A stretch of 64,000 bases of DNA from assembly GCF_004337475.1 (NCBI RefSeq), contig NZ_SJZJ01000004.1, positions 120,542 through 184,541 on the forward strand, read 5' to 3'. Under the pieces are notes generated by a model. That model was not told the origin of the DNA. It saw nothing but the letters and a program-made list of their open reading frames with translations, and made no database searches. Shown here piece by piece: positions 37,049 through 46,255 of this stretch (position 1 is its first letter; each line of letters opens with the position of its first letter). This stretch comes from Nocardioides jejuensis (GTDB lineage Bacteria; Actinomycetota; Actinomycetes; Propionibacteriales; Nocardioidaceae). The translations under genes and the position numbers were made by a program.

Positions 37049-38143
37049 ATGGGTGACGCGGTCAAGCTGAAGACGGGGGAGCCGTACTTCCGGTTCATTG
37101 ACCTGTTTGCAGGCATCGGTGGCTGCCGCATGGCGTTCGAACGCGCCGGCGGTGAGTGCGTCTTCACCTCCGAGTGGGACGATTACGCACGGAAGACCTA
37201 CGAGACGAACTTCCCGTCCGATGAGGGCAGTGATCACGTCTTCCGCGGTGACATCACGACCGTTCACGTCGACGAGATCCCGGAGCATGATGTGCTCGTC
37301 GGCGGCTTCCCGTGCCAGCCCTTCAGCATCGCCGGCGTTTCAAAGAAGAACGCGCTCGGGAGGCCGCACGGTTTCGCCGACCCGACGCAAGGGACGCTCT
37401 TCTTCGACGTCGCGCGGATCATCGAGCACAAGCGCCCCAAGGCCTTCCTCCTGGAAAACGTGCGCAACCTTGTCTCGCACGACAAGGGCAACACCTTCCG
37501 CATCATCAAGGACAAGCTTGAGAGCCTTGACTACTCCTTCGACGCCCGCGTCGTCGACGCATCGGTGGTCGTTCCTCAGGGCCGAAGGCGGATCTTCATG
37601 GTCGGCTTCGACAAGCGGGTCTACGGCGACGATGTCTCCTTCGACTTTGACGAGGTCAAGTTCGAGGCTCCGGTGATGCCGAACCCCAGGATGGAGACGG
37701 TTCTCTATCGAGAGGATGGCACCGAGCAGGTCGAGCTGCCCTACACCGATGAGCATGGACGGGTCGCCGAGAAGTACACCCTGACTCCGCGTCTGTGGGA
37801 GTACCTGCAGAACTACAAGAAGAAGCACAACGCGGCGGGCAACGGCTTCGGCTTCGGCCTCGTGACGCGTGACGATGTCGCCCGAACCTTGTCTGCTCGG
37901 TACTACAAGGACGGCTCCGAGATCCTCGTCGATCAGGGCGACGGCAAGCGCCCGCGCCGCCTCACCCCACGGGAGTGCGCCCGCCTGATGGGGTTCCCGA
38001 ACAACTTCGTGATCCCCGTTAGCGACACCCGTGCCTACAAGCAGTTCGGCAACAGCGTCGTCGTGCCTGTAGTCGAGGGCATTGCGAAGGAGATCGCCGC
38101 GGATCTCGTCGCTCTCGAGGCCGGGATTCAGCAGGCCGGCTAA
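37049..38143 (+). CDS. DNA (cytosine-5) methyltransferase
   Basis: C5-methyltransferase of 364 residues that protects host DNA from the partner endonuclease. Motif [21 protein letters not shown] (SAM), motif [14 protein letters not shown] with catalytic Cys89, motif [10 protein letters not shown] (Glu136) and motif VIII QGRRRIF; the target-recognition region lies after residue 200 and motif X near the end ([11 protein letters not shown]). With an EcoRII-type nuclease and Vsr next door, a Dcm/EcoRII-like target (CCWGG or CCNGG) is inferred. AAGGAG lies 4 nt before the ATG. Codon use and GC are lower than in nrdJ. Confidence 0.93.
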   Translation: MGDAVKLKTGEPYFRFIDLFAGIGGCRMAFERAGGECVFTSEWDDYARKTYETNFPSDEGSDHVFRGDITTVHVDEIPEHDVLVGGFPCQPFSIAGVSKKNALGRPHGFADPTQGTLFFDVARIIEHKRPKAFLLENVRNLVSHDKGNTFRIIKDKLESLDYSFDARVVDASVVVPQGRRRIFMVGFDKRVYGDDVSFDFDEVKFEAPVMPNPRMETVLYREDGTEQVELPYTDEHGRVAEKYTLTPRLWEYLQNYKKKHNAAGNGFGFGLVTRDDVARTLSARYYKDGSEILVDQGDGKRPRRLTPRECARLMGFPNNFVIPVSDTRAYKQFGNSVVVPVVEGIAKEIAADLVALEAGIQQAG

Positions 38144-38153
38144 CCTCGACACC

Positions 38154-38618
38154 ATGCCGGATGTGGTCTCGCCTGAGGTCCGCAGCCGGATGATGTCCGG
38201 CATCCGTGGAAAGAACACGAAGCCTGAGCTCCTGCTTCGACGCGAGCTTCATCGGCGGGGTCTCCGCTTTCGCCTGCACGACAAGCGGCTGCCGGGATCG
38301 CCCGACCTTGTGTTCCCGAAGTTCAAGGCTGTGGTCTTCGTCAACGGCTGTTTCTGGCACGGGCACGTGGGTTGTCGCTACTTCAAGATCCCCCAGACCC
38401 GGCGCGACTTCTGGCTTGCCAAGATCACCCGGAATCAAAAGCGAGACGTGGAAGTGCGGGCGGCCCTGTCGGAACTCGGTTGGCGTGTCGCAACTGTGTG
38501 GGAGTGTGCAACTCGGAAGGACGCGTTCAGCTGCGTCGCCGCGGTTGAATCCTGGTTGGCAGACGGGGGTGCGGAAGGCGCGTTCGAAGCCCAGGGCCCG
38601 GGAACTTCGGGGAGGTAG
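38154..38618 (+). CDS. vsr: Very short patch repair endonuclease Vsr
   Basis: Nicks 5' to the T of T:G mismatches that arise when 5-methylcytosine deaminates in the methylase target. The 154-residue protein has RMMSGIRGKNTKPELLLRRE, the catalytic Asp51 in LPGSPDLVF, and FVNGCFWHGHVGC (zinc-binding Cys/His), then KIPQTRRDFWLAKI. ATG 38154 lies 10 bp after the methylase stop. It is intact, in contrast to the second copy at 40 kb. Confidence 0.93.
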   Translation: MPDVVSPEVRSRMMSGIRGKNTKPELLLRRELHRRGLRFRLHDKRLPGSPDLVFPKFKAVVFVNGCFWHGHVGCRYFKIPQTRRDFWLAKITRNQKRDVEVRAALSELGWRVATVWECATRKDAFSCVAAVESWLADGGAEGAFEAQGPGTSGR

Positions 38619-38620
38619 TC

Positions 38621-39943
38621 ATGGATGCGCGGCTGGCGGCTCGCTTTGCGGGCGTGATTGGCAAGCGGCTCTCGAGCGTCGAGTGCTATGGGGAGGGCAC
38701 CTCGAACCAAGGTGAGATCGGCGTTGGGGCCCAAGCGCCTAGCCTCTTTGGAACGCCATCGCAGATTGAGCGGTACGGGTGCGACTACCTGTATCTCTCG
38801 GACACGCAGCAGATTGAAGAACGTGACCTCTGGATCACCTATCAGGATTCCCGGCGCAATGATCCGACGCGAGGGCCCGAATGGCGGATGACGTACCCAC
38901 GGGCAAGCGTGGTGATGAGGGAAGCCCGTTCCGGAGACTTGATCTGGGTAGCGCGCGACGCCAGGGATCGCGGTCAGGTCCTTGTAGTGGTCGCCGAGGC
39001 CGGCAGCGAGTTCGCTGGTCGATTGGACCGCATTCTTGGCCTCGAGATGCGATTGGATGCAACGGTTGTTGGCCGCAAGAGGCAGCGCTTTGCAGACGTC
39101 GACCTTCGCAGCACGGGCGCCGCAAGCTTGGATGCTGATGACGCTGACCTTATGGCCATTCTCGGTGTCGAGGTAAGGACACCCAATGAATCCAAGCTCG
39201 ACCTCCTGCTCAGCGAACTCGCAGGCGTCCCGCTGGCAGGGGGGTGGCCGAGTACGCGCGACTTCTCGGCTGCATGTCGCCGCGTTGCTGCACTGGAGGA
39301 TCCGCTTTCTGATGTCGACCAGACGATGGCTGTTTGGTTCGCGCTAACTAACGAGCTCTTCTTTCTCTACGAGAAGTACAAGATTCAGCCGGAACTTGAT
39401 GCCGCGTTCGCGAATCGATCCACTATTGATGTGGATGCGTTCTTCCGAGTCGCGAACAGTCTTCGTGGGCGCCGGAGTTCTCGTGCCGGTAACACCTTCG
39501 AGTGGCATCTCGCAGACTTGGTCTCGAGGCTCGGCATACGGGGCCACATGAAGCGCACGTTGCCCGACGGAACCGCGCCTGACTTCATCTTTCCAAGCGC
39601 CGACCTGTACCTCGACCCGACGTTCCAAGCTGAGCTCCTCACGGTACTTGCTGCCAAGACGACGTTGAAGGAGCGGTGGCAGCAGGTCGTGAACGAGGGC
39701 AAGCGACACGCGATCACCTACTTGGCGACGATGGACCGCGGGCTTAATGCGAGCACCCTCGCGACCATGAGGTTAAGTGGCGTCATTCCAGTCACTGCTA
39801 AGGCGTTTATTGAGTCGGATTACTCAGCGATGTCGAATCAGTTCATGACATTCGCAGACTTCTTCGAAGGCGTTCAGGGGCGCCAACTTGGAGCGGTCGA
39901 CTGGGGAATTTCGCTTAATGACCTTCCGCTACTTTGTCCGTAG
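38621..39943 (+). CDS. EcoRII-like type II restriction endonuclease
   Basis: A 440-residue nuclease. The C-terminal third is an EcoRII-C catalytic domain: NTFEWHLADLVSRLG, TAPDFIFPSADLYLDP and AAKTTLKERWQQV. Asp321, Tyr330, Lys346 and Lys350 have the same relative spacing as the EcoRII active-site residues I recall (D299, Y308, K324, K328; constant offset 22). The N-terminal 270 residues would be the effector-DNA-binding part, so type IIE action with two sites is inferred. GGGGAGG lies 5 nt before ATG 38621, 2 bp after the vsr stop. GC is clearly lower than the chromosome. Confidence 0.88.
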   Translation: MDARLAARFAGVIGKRLSSVECYGEGTSNQGEIGVGAQAPSLFGTPSQIERYGCDYLYLSDTQQIEERDLWITYQDSRRNDPTRGPEWRMTYPRASVVMREARSGDLIWVARDARDRGQVLVVVAEAGSEFAGRLDRILGLEMRLDATVVGRKRQRFADVDLRSTGAASLDADDADLMAILGVEVRTPNESKLDLLLSELAGVPLAGGWPSTRDFSAACRRVAALEDPLSDVDQTMAVWFALTNELFFLYEKYKIQPELDAAFANRSTIDVDAFFRVANSLRGRRSSRAGNTFEWHLADLVSRLGIRGHMKRTLPDGTAPDFIFPSADLYLDPTFQAELLTVLAAKTTLKERWQQVVNEGKRHAITYLATMDRGLNASTLATMRLSGVIPVTAKAFIESDYSAMSNQFMTFADFFEGVQGRQLGAVDWGISLNDLPLLCP

Positions 39944-39964
39944 GCCCAAAACGAATCTTTATGG

Positions 39965-40310
39965 GTGCGGACACCCGAAAATGCGTCTCCGACGAGCGCG
40001 GCTCTAGTGCGGGTTCGACGTGGGCTGCACGACCGCCGGCCGCCGGGCTCGCTCGGTCTGCTCCGCGAGCGGGTTCATCGTGGTGTTCGTCAATTGGTGT
40101 TCCGGCACGGAGATGCGGGCTGCCACCACTTAGTGCTGCCCGAGACCCGACGCGCGACTTCTGGGGTGCGAAAATTGCGCGCAACCTGGTGCGTGACGTC
40201 GAGAATCGCAACTCTCTGCTCGCGCCGGGTTGGCGGGTCGCGACCATCTGGGAGTGCGCGATTTGGCAAAACCACGCGTCACTAGCCGACTCGGTCGCAG
40301 GTGGACTACA
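39965..40310 (+). pseudogene. Decayed second vsr gene with several frameshifts
   Basis: Vsr-like pieces follow each other in order but in changing frames: GLHDRRPPGS (frame of 39965), FIVVFVNWC from 40074, FRHGDAGCHHLVLPETR from 40100, and RDFWGAKIARNLVRDVENRN with GWRVATIWECA from 40144. They align to HDKRLPGS, AVVFVNGCFWHGHVGC, RRDFWLAKI and GWRVATVWECA of the intact vsr at 38.2 kb. At least three frameshifts and a stop at 40131 make it nonfunctional. It is diverged, so it is a separate old vsr rather than a recent duplication. Confidence 0.8.
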
Positions 40311-40393
40311 GAGTCGCCCTTCAGTTCCCGCCCGGGTGTGGCGACGACGTCAGCACGCGCCCTCGTCGATAAGGCCCGAACGATAGCCCGACG

Positions 40394-40436
40394 TACTGAC
40401 GTTCCCCGGACAACCATCGGTCGTCGTCAGTAGGTT
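40394..40436 (+). promoter_or_regulatory. Inverted repeat and -10 box before the Z1 operon
   Basis: TACTGACG (40394-40401) and CGTCAGTA (40425-40432) are perfect 8-bp arms with start-to-start spacing 31 bp. The right arm runs into a TAGGTT -10-like box (40431-40436), 32 nt before the Z1 ATG. This suggests an independent, regulated promoter for the five-gene operon. Confidence 0.5.
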
Positions 40437-40467
40437 CTGATCGTTGCAGGGCGAAAGGGGCGACTGG

Positions 40468-43110
40468 ATGAAAACGCTGCTCAGGCAGTCGGTAATGGAT
40501 CGCATCGTGCGTCACCGTGAGTCGCCGGAGGTTGCTGCCGCGGCGATGCGAGCAATTGGGGCTTCGCCCAGTCTTGTCGATGAGGTTCTTGCTGACATCC
40601 AGGCTGACATCGCCGAGAACGACCTCCTTGACTCACCGACGGGTGTCGTCGACCGCGAGCTTGAGAGGGCTGCGAAGGCGGGGCCTTGGTACACCGGGCC
40701 TGAGGACGGAGACAAGCACTGGCCGAAGCTCCGGGCACGGCTCATGGCAGGCAAGATGGCGGATGTCGTTCCCGAAATTGATCGCGCATCGAGCAAGGTT
40801 GTCGCGCAACTCGCCAACCCGAACATTCACGGACTGTCAAAGAAGGGTCTCGTGCTTGGCTACGTTCAGTCGGGCAAGACTGCGAATTTCACGGCTGTCA
40901 TGGCGAAGGCCGCTGACCGTGGGGCCGGGCTCTTCATCGTGCTGTCGGGCATCCACAACAATCTGCGCGAGCAGACTCAGGTCCGGGTTGCCCAGGACCT
41001 TTCCTTCAAGGACGGCGACTGGGTCTCGCTCACCACCGCCGATGCCGACTTCGTGAACGACGAGCGCCACAGCGGTGCCTCGCAGCTTCGCAGGGATCGC
41101 CCGGTCGTCATCGTCGTCAAGAAGAATGTGTCGCGGCTGAGCAATCTCCGCGACTGGCTCGCCGATACCCCCGATGAGGTCCTGCGCAGAACCCCGGTGC
41201 TGCTGCTCGATGACGAGGCTGATCAGGCCACGCCGAACAGCGCCACCGGTCGTCAGGAGCGGACCGCGATCAATGCCCTCATCCGTGAGATCTGGCAGAA
41301 GGTTCCCACTGGCACCTACGTCGGCTACACGGCGACTCCATTCGCGAACATCTTCATGAATCCGTCGGATGATGAAGACCTGTATCCCTCTAACTTCATC
41401 ATCGACCTTCCTCGTCCGGCCAACTACTTCGGATCCGAGCGGCTCTTCGGGCGCGAAGCGCTGTCTGAGGACGAGGAAGCTGACCCGGGACTCGCGATCA
41501 TCCGGGAGATCTCGGAGGACGATGCAGCCTTGCTCCGCCCGCCGTCGGCACGTGAGGACCGGGTGCTGTGGGAGGCATCCCTGCCGGAGTCGCTGAAGCG
41601 AGCGGTGGAGTGGTTCATTGTTGCCACGGCCGTTCGCAAGGCCCGCGGCCAGAGCGACCACAGTTCCATGCTTGTTCATACGACTCACTACGCGGACCCG
41701 CATTTCGCGGTACAGCACTGTCTTCAGACGTATGTGAAGGAAATCGCGGACGAGTGGCGTGCGGGCAAGCGCACCGCGCTTCGGGCGTCCTACGACGCCG
41801 AGATCGGCATGGCGGCGGAGGAAGCGACGCGCCCGACGCCTGATTGGCCCGCGACGGAGGCGGAGATTGGCTTTGTCCTGCGCAACCTTCGCGTGATTGT
41901 CGACAACGGTTCGTCCGCGGACCGGCTGGACTACTCGCGAGTCGATGCGGACGGTATGCCGCTGCAGGAGATCGTCATCGCGGTCGGCGGCGGCACGCTC
42001 TCCCGTGGCTTGACCCTCGAGGGCCTGGTCGTCTCGTACTTCACGCGCACGTCGAGCACCTACGACACCCTGCTACAGATGGGGCGCTGGTTCGGCTACC
42101 GGCCCGGCTACGAGGATCTTCCGCGACTGTGGATCCAGCCCACCCTTGCGGACGAGTATCGATTCCTTGCGCTGGTTGAAGCCGAGATGCGCCAGGACAT
42201 CGAGGACATGGAGAAGCAGCAGATCACTCCCAGCGAGCTCGGTGTGCGAGTTCGCGCGCACCCGGGCCGACTGTCGATCGTGGCGCGTAACAAGATGGGA
42301 GTCGCCGACAAGGTTGACGTGTCGTTCTCCGAGGAGCGGGTCCAGACCATCCTGTTCGACCGCGATGCGGCTGTCGCACGTCGCAACATCCAAGCTGCAC
42401 AGGACTTCCTTGCGCGGTGCCGCTCGTTGAGCGCGGTCGACCATGAAGCGTTGCCTCCGCGCTGGCGTCTTCGCGGCATTCCGGCTGCGGACGTGGTCAC
42501 GTTCCTGAACGCGTTCAGTATCCACCCCGACCAGGCGGGTATGCGCGCCGACTACATGACCGGCTGGATCGACAACGCTGTGCCGGACAGCCTCTGGAAC
42601 GTCACGGTGATCGGGTCGAGCCGCGGCGAGTCCCTTGGCAGTCTCGACCTCGGCCTTGGAAACCCGGTGCCGGCGATCAACCGTGCTCCGCTGCTGGGTT
42701 CGCCCGCCGGCATCGCGAATATCAAAGCCTTGCTTAATCACGCTGACTGGTTTGCTGACTTCGAGCCTGACGTACTGGCTTCCCTGTCAGAGAGCGATCG
42801 CCGCAGCCCCCGCGCCATGCGTCGCCTGCATGCAAAGGGCCGCGGGCAGATTCTGCTGTACGTCGTAAGCAAGGACTCGGTTCCGATGGGAAAGGGGTCC
42901 ACCCGCGTTCGTGGAGAGATGAAGGCTGACGAGCACTTTGTCGGCCTCGGCGTGATCTTCCCGGAGGCAAGGGCGGCGAGTGGCAAGGGCACCTATTTCG
43001 CCGTCAAGCCGGACTGGCAGCCCGAACTGGATCCGAATGACGATGAGGTCCCGCCTGATACGGAGGGCGACGCCGTTCCGGCGGAGATCGCTGCAGGAGG
43101 GAGTAATTGA
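40468..43110 (+). CDS. Z1-domain superfamily 2 helicase-like ATPase
   Basis: An 880-residue protein of the Z1 family, found in MutL/MORC-containing restriction-type systems. Walker A LVLGYVQSGKTANFT (residues about 128-142), Walker B LLLDDEADQATPN (about 245-257), motif III GYTATPFANIFMNP, and helicase C motifs GGGTLSRGLTLEGLVVSYF and QMGRWFGYRPGY. It probably tracks or remodels DNA for the linked nuclease. ATG 40468 follows AAAGGGG by 7 nt; an upstream TTG at 40444 is less likely. It shares one base with the next gene. Confidence 0.88.
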   Translation: MKTLLRQSVMDRIVRHRESPEVAAAAMRAIGASPSLVDEVLADIQADIAENDLLDSPTGVVDRELERAAKAGPWYTGPEDGDKHWPKLRARLMAGKMADVVPEIDRASSKVVAQLANPNIHGLSKKGLVLGYVQSGKTANFTAVMAKAADRGAGLFIVLSGIHNNLREQTQVRVAQDLSFKDGDWVSLTTADADFVNDERHSGASQLRRDRPVVIVVKKNVSRLSNLRDWLADTPDEVLRRTPVLLLDDEADQATPNSATGRQERTAINALIREIWQKVPTGTYVGYTATPFANIFMNPSDDEDLYPSNFIIDLPRPANYFGSERLFGREALSEDEEADPGLAIIREISEDDAALLRPPSAREDRVLWEASLPESLKRAVEWFIVATAVRKARGQSDHSSMLVHTTHYADPHFAVQHCLQTYVKEIADEWRAGKRTALRASYDAEIGMAAEEATRPTPDWPATEAEIGFVLRNLRVIVDNGSSADRLDYSRVDADGMPLQEIVIAVGGGTLSRGLTLEGLVVSYFTRTSSTYDTLLQMGRWFGYRPGYEDLPRLWIQPTLADEYRFLALVEAEMRQDIEDMEKQQITPSELGVRVRAHPGRLSIVARNKMGVADKVDVSFSEERVQTILFDRDAAVARRNIQAAQDFLARCRSLSAVDHEALPPRWRLRGIPAADVVTFLNAFSIHPDQAGMRADYMTGWIDNAVPDSLWNVTVIGSSRGESLGSLDLGLGNPVPAINRAPLLGSPAGIANIKALLNHADWFADFEPDVLASLSESDRRSPRAMRRLHAKGRGQILLYVVSKDSVPMGKGSTRVRGEMKADEHFVGLGVIFPEARAASGKGTYFAVKPDWQPELDPNDDEVPPDTEGDAVPAEIAAGGSN

Positions 43111-44096
43111 TGTCCAGCGTTGCCGAACACTTCGCGATGCTGCGGCTTGCGGGTCTGCCGAGCGGTGAATCGACGCTGAGGACCCGGACCTTGCCGATCA
43201 GCGTCGCGGCAGGCCCGATCCTGCTGGGCATGGACGGACTCGGGCAGCGGCATCTCCTGGTGCCCGTCGGAGATGCCGAAGTCGTCCCGGACCGCGCGAG
43301 TCGCGGTGTCGTGACGGCGGAGCGCGGGCTGGTGCTTGGGGACGCCGAGCATCGCTTCCTGGACTTGTCCTGCCTCTCGTCCCGGCTCGACCGGCCGTTC
43401 GAGCAGCTCGCGGAGGATGTCCTGCGACGCATCACCGAGTCGTCGGACGACCCGCGATCCACCGTCTCCCGAACGCTCGAGGACTGGCGCGAAATGCTCC
43501 GCGCTGCGCAAAAGGGCATGTCCCGCGAGTCGATTGTGGGCTTGACCGCGGAGCTCGAGTTGCTCGCATCGTTGGCTGCCGTTGATCCGCTCGCGGCGAT
43601 CGACGCCTGGGTTGGGCCCGACAACGCGGTCCACGACTTCAAGCGCGGTTCGCGCAGTATCGAGGTCAAGGCGACCAGCGCGGTCGATCCGAGCTTCGTG
43701 CACATCTCGAACGTCGATCAGCTCGATCCGGCGCCTGTCGCCGAGCTGCTTCTCGCGGTTTTCCACCTGCGCGAGTCGCCGTCGGCGCCGAACCTCGAAG
43801 AGCGCGTGGAGGCGCTCCACGGCCTGGGAGTTCCCGAGTCTCTGTTGGCCGACCGTCTACGCGCGGTGGGCTACACGCCGCGCATGGAGCTGGCCTTCCC
43901 CGATCGGCTCGAAGTGCGTTCTTTCACGGTCTTCGCGGTCGGGCACTCGTTCCCGTCGGTTCGCTCCACAGACATTCGTCCTGACGCCCGACTTTCGGTC
44001 CGTGGACTCGAATACGACTTGGTGCTGGCGGGTCTACCGGACGAGATCCCGGAGGCTGAGGTCGCGGCCGCCCTTGCAGATTGGATGACCGCGTGA
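43110..44096 (+). CDS. PD-(D/E)XK motif protein (DUF4420 type)
   Basis: A 328-residue protein resembling the DUF4420 PD-(D/E)XK family that accompanies Z1 helicases. The nuclease core reads DNAVHDFKRGSRSIEVKATS: Asp176, Glu185 and Lys187, with Glu148 in the preceding helix TAELELLASL. It is the likely DNA-cutting subunit. ATG 43110 shares its A with the Z1 stop (TGATG), with AGGAGGG upstream; a TTG at 43107 is also in frame. Target and partner structure are not known. Confidence 0.82.
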   Translation: MSSVAEHFAMLRLAGLPSGESTLRTRTLPISVAAGPILLGMDGLGQRHLLVPVGDAEVVPDRASRGVVTAERGLVLGDAEHRFLDLSCLSSRLDRPFEQLAEDVLRRITESSDDPRSTVSRTLEDWREMLRAAQKGMSRESIVGLTAELELLASLAAVDPLAAIDAWVGPDNAVHDFKRGSRSIEVKATSAVDPSFVHISNVDQLDPAPVAELLLAVFHLRESPSAPNLEERVEALHGLGVPESLLADRLRAVGYTPRMELAFPDRLEVRSFTVFAVGHSFPSVRSTDIRPDARLSVRGLEYDLVLAGLPDEIPEAEVAAALADWMTA

Positions 44097-46255
44097 ACGG
44101 TGAAGATCTGGCCGTTGCCGCCAGTTCCGTGCGCAAGTACCTTCGAACGAGGGACCTTTCTCTCAACACTGTGCTGGCCGCGCACATGCGGTCCCAAGGC
44201 ATCCCGCCCAACGGCGTTCGGTGGGAACTTGCGAAGGCTGCGATGCGGGCTGGCAAGTCTTTCGAGGACGCGGCGCGGCTTGCGGCGGAATTCGCAGGAG
44301 AGGATGCGGATGCGCCTCGTGTGGCCTCACCGCGATCGATAAGCCGGGGGGTGGCGCGATCGGCTCCTCGTGTCGACATCGCCCAGCCGCAGCTGACCGT
44401 TGCCACCGAGCTGACTCCCGCGCGGCGCTCCCAGGAACCGATGGACTGGTATCCGCAGCGCTTCGAGCCCGGCGCGATCCAAGGTGATGGCGCCAAGAAG
44501 CTTCTTGGCTCTCCGAAAGTCTCGCTCGAGGACATGCTGGTGCGTGAAACTGCACAGAACAGCTGGGATGCGCGAGCTGGTGATCGCCCCGTCGCGTTCA
44601 CCATGAACCTGCGTCAGCTCGACGCGGCCAGCGTCCGCGACCTTCGCGAAAACGTATTCACGGGCGAGGGCCCCGGAACCCATATCCACGAGGCTCTGGC
44701 GGACGAAAGCCTCTGGATCATCGAAATTTCCGATCGCGGAACGATCGGGCTGGGTGGACCGGTGCGCAACGACCTGACGCCGCCCCCGGGCGCAGTTACG
44801 CACTTCATCAACCTGGTCTTCAACATCGGTGCGACGAAGTCGGACAAGAGCTCGGGCGGCACCTATGGCTTTGGCAAGTCGATCGCCTACATGGTGAGCG
44901 AGGTTGGCGCCGTTGTTATCTGGTCACGCTGCAACACGGACAGCGGTCCCGAGGACCGACTGATTGCGTCGGCCATTGGCGACGTCTTTGATCGCGAGGG
45001 CTTCCGCTACACCGGTCGGCACTGGTGGGGGCGGACGGTTGAGGGTAGGCCAGAGCCGCTCGTCGGTCAGGCGGCGGCAACGCTCGGAAACCGTCTCTTT
45101 TCCAAGGGCTTCGACGGAGACGAACTTGGGACTAGTTTACTGATCCTTGCCCCGCTACTCGGTGAACCGGGGCCGGACGACGACGCCGAGGTCCTCGCTC
45201 AGTCCGTGCTCTGGAACCTGTGGCCGAAGCTGATCCCGGGTGCTGACGGCGAACGGGCCATGGATATTCGTGTTCAGGTCAACGGGGTCGACCACTCCAT
45301 TCCTGATCCGGCGACGCATCCTGCGCTTTCGGGCCACGTTGCTTGCCTCCGTGCAGTCCGCGCCGCCCAAGCTGGCAGCGAGCCGCCCGCTTCGCTCTTC
45401 AGGACGGAGGTCATCGAACTCAGTCGGTACAACGCTCCGATTGGCCATCTCGCGCTGACGAAGTATCCGGTTCCGCGCACACCCGTCCGGATCGACGAAA
45501 CTCGCTTTCCGAGCCACTCGGTGACGCTCATGCGCAGCAGCGCGGAACTGGTGGTCCGCGAGCTTGACCGTCCGGCGCTGGCTGACCCGGGGTTCCAGTG
45601 GGCCGGCGTATTCAAGCCACTTGCCGACCACGATTCGATCTTTGCGGAGTCCGAGCCTCCGGCGCACGACGACTGGGCTCCAGAGTCGCTGACGAACAAG
45701 ATCCACAAGAGCATCGTCAAGGTCGCGCTCGACAAGATCCGCCAGGAAGCTGATCACTTCTTGGCGCCTTCTGCCCAAGCGCGGGTCGCATCGGGAAACA
45801 GTTCGACCGCAGCCGTCGGGGACATGCTGGCCGGATTCCTGGGTGGAATCGCGGGGTCCGCGCCGTCGCCCAAGGCGAAGGCAGGCGGAGCTGGCGGCGC
45901 CCGCAGTGCAAAGGCGGCGATCGCCGTCCGGCGCGCAGAGGGAGGGCCTGCCGATCGGGCGGGATGGACTCGCACGGTTCTCGAGGTCTCTGTCCGCGGC
46001 GGCTTGCCGTCGGGAACCCCCGTCGCGGTCCGCGTCAGGGTTGCGACTGACGGCGGTACTGAGCGATCCGAGCAGCCGGACTATGTGAGGGAGATCGGCT
46101 GGGTTGGTGCCGAGGAAGGCGCCGAGGCAGCGATCATCAAGCCCGAGACTCCGCGGCTCTACGTGTTCGAGTCCCGCGACGACATCGCGGTCGACGTCAA
46201 TTCCGGCATCGCTGCTGAGGATGCCGACATCGAGCGTTCCGGAGGTACTTCCTGA
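44093..46255 (+). CDS. GHKL (MutL/MORC-like) ATPase of the defence operon
   Basis: A 720-residue protein with a GHKL ATPase core after an N-terminal region of about 130 residues. N-box MLVRETAQNSWDAR (Glu152, Asn156, Asp159), SDRGTIGLGG near residue 213, and the lid GGTYGFGKSIAYM near 255. The C-terminus has an Ala/Gly-rich linker (about 590) and a beta-rich end. In related systems such ATPases clamp DNA. GTG 44093 overlaps the previous stop by 4 nt (GTGA). Confidence 0.85.
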   Translation: MNGEDLAVAASSVRKYLRTRDLSLNTVLAAHMRSQGIPPNGVRWELAKAAMRAGKSFEDAARLAAEFAGEDADAPRVASPRSISRGVARSAPRVDIAQPQLTVATELTPARRSQEPMDWYPQRFEPGAIQGDGAKKLLGSPKVSLEDMLVRETAQNSWDARAGDRPVAFTMNLRQLDAASVRDLRENVFTGEGPGTHIHEALADESLWIIEISDRGTIGLGGPVRNDLTPPPGAVTHFINLVFNIGATKSDKSSGGTYGFGKSIAYMVSEVGAVVIWSRCNTDSGPEDRLIASAIGDVFDREGFRYTGRHWWGRTVEGRPEPLVGQAAATLGNRLFSKGFDGDELGTSLLILAPLLGEPGPDDDAEVLAQSVLWNLWPKLIPGADGERAMDIRVQVNGVDHSIPDPATHPALSGHVACLRAVRAAQAGSEPPASLFRTEVIELSRYNAPIGHLALTKYPVPRTPVRIDETRFPSHSVTLMRSSAELVVRELDRPALADPGFQWAGVFKPLADHDSIFAESEPPAHDDWAPESLTNKIHKSIVKVALDKIRQEADHFLAPSAQARVASGNSSTAAVGDMLAGFLGGIAGSAPSPKAKAGGAGGARSAKAAIAVRRAEGGPADRAGWTRTVLEVSVRGGLPSGTPVAVRVRVATDGGTERSEQPDYVREIGWVGAEEGAEAAIIKPETPRLYVFESRDDIAVDVNSGIAAEDADIERSGGTS

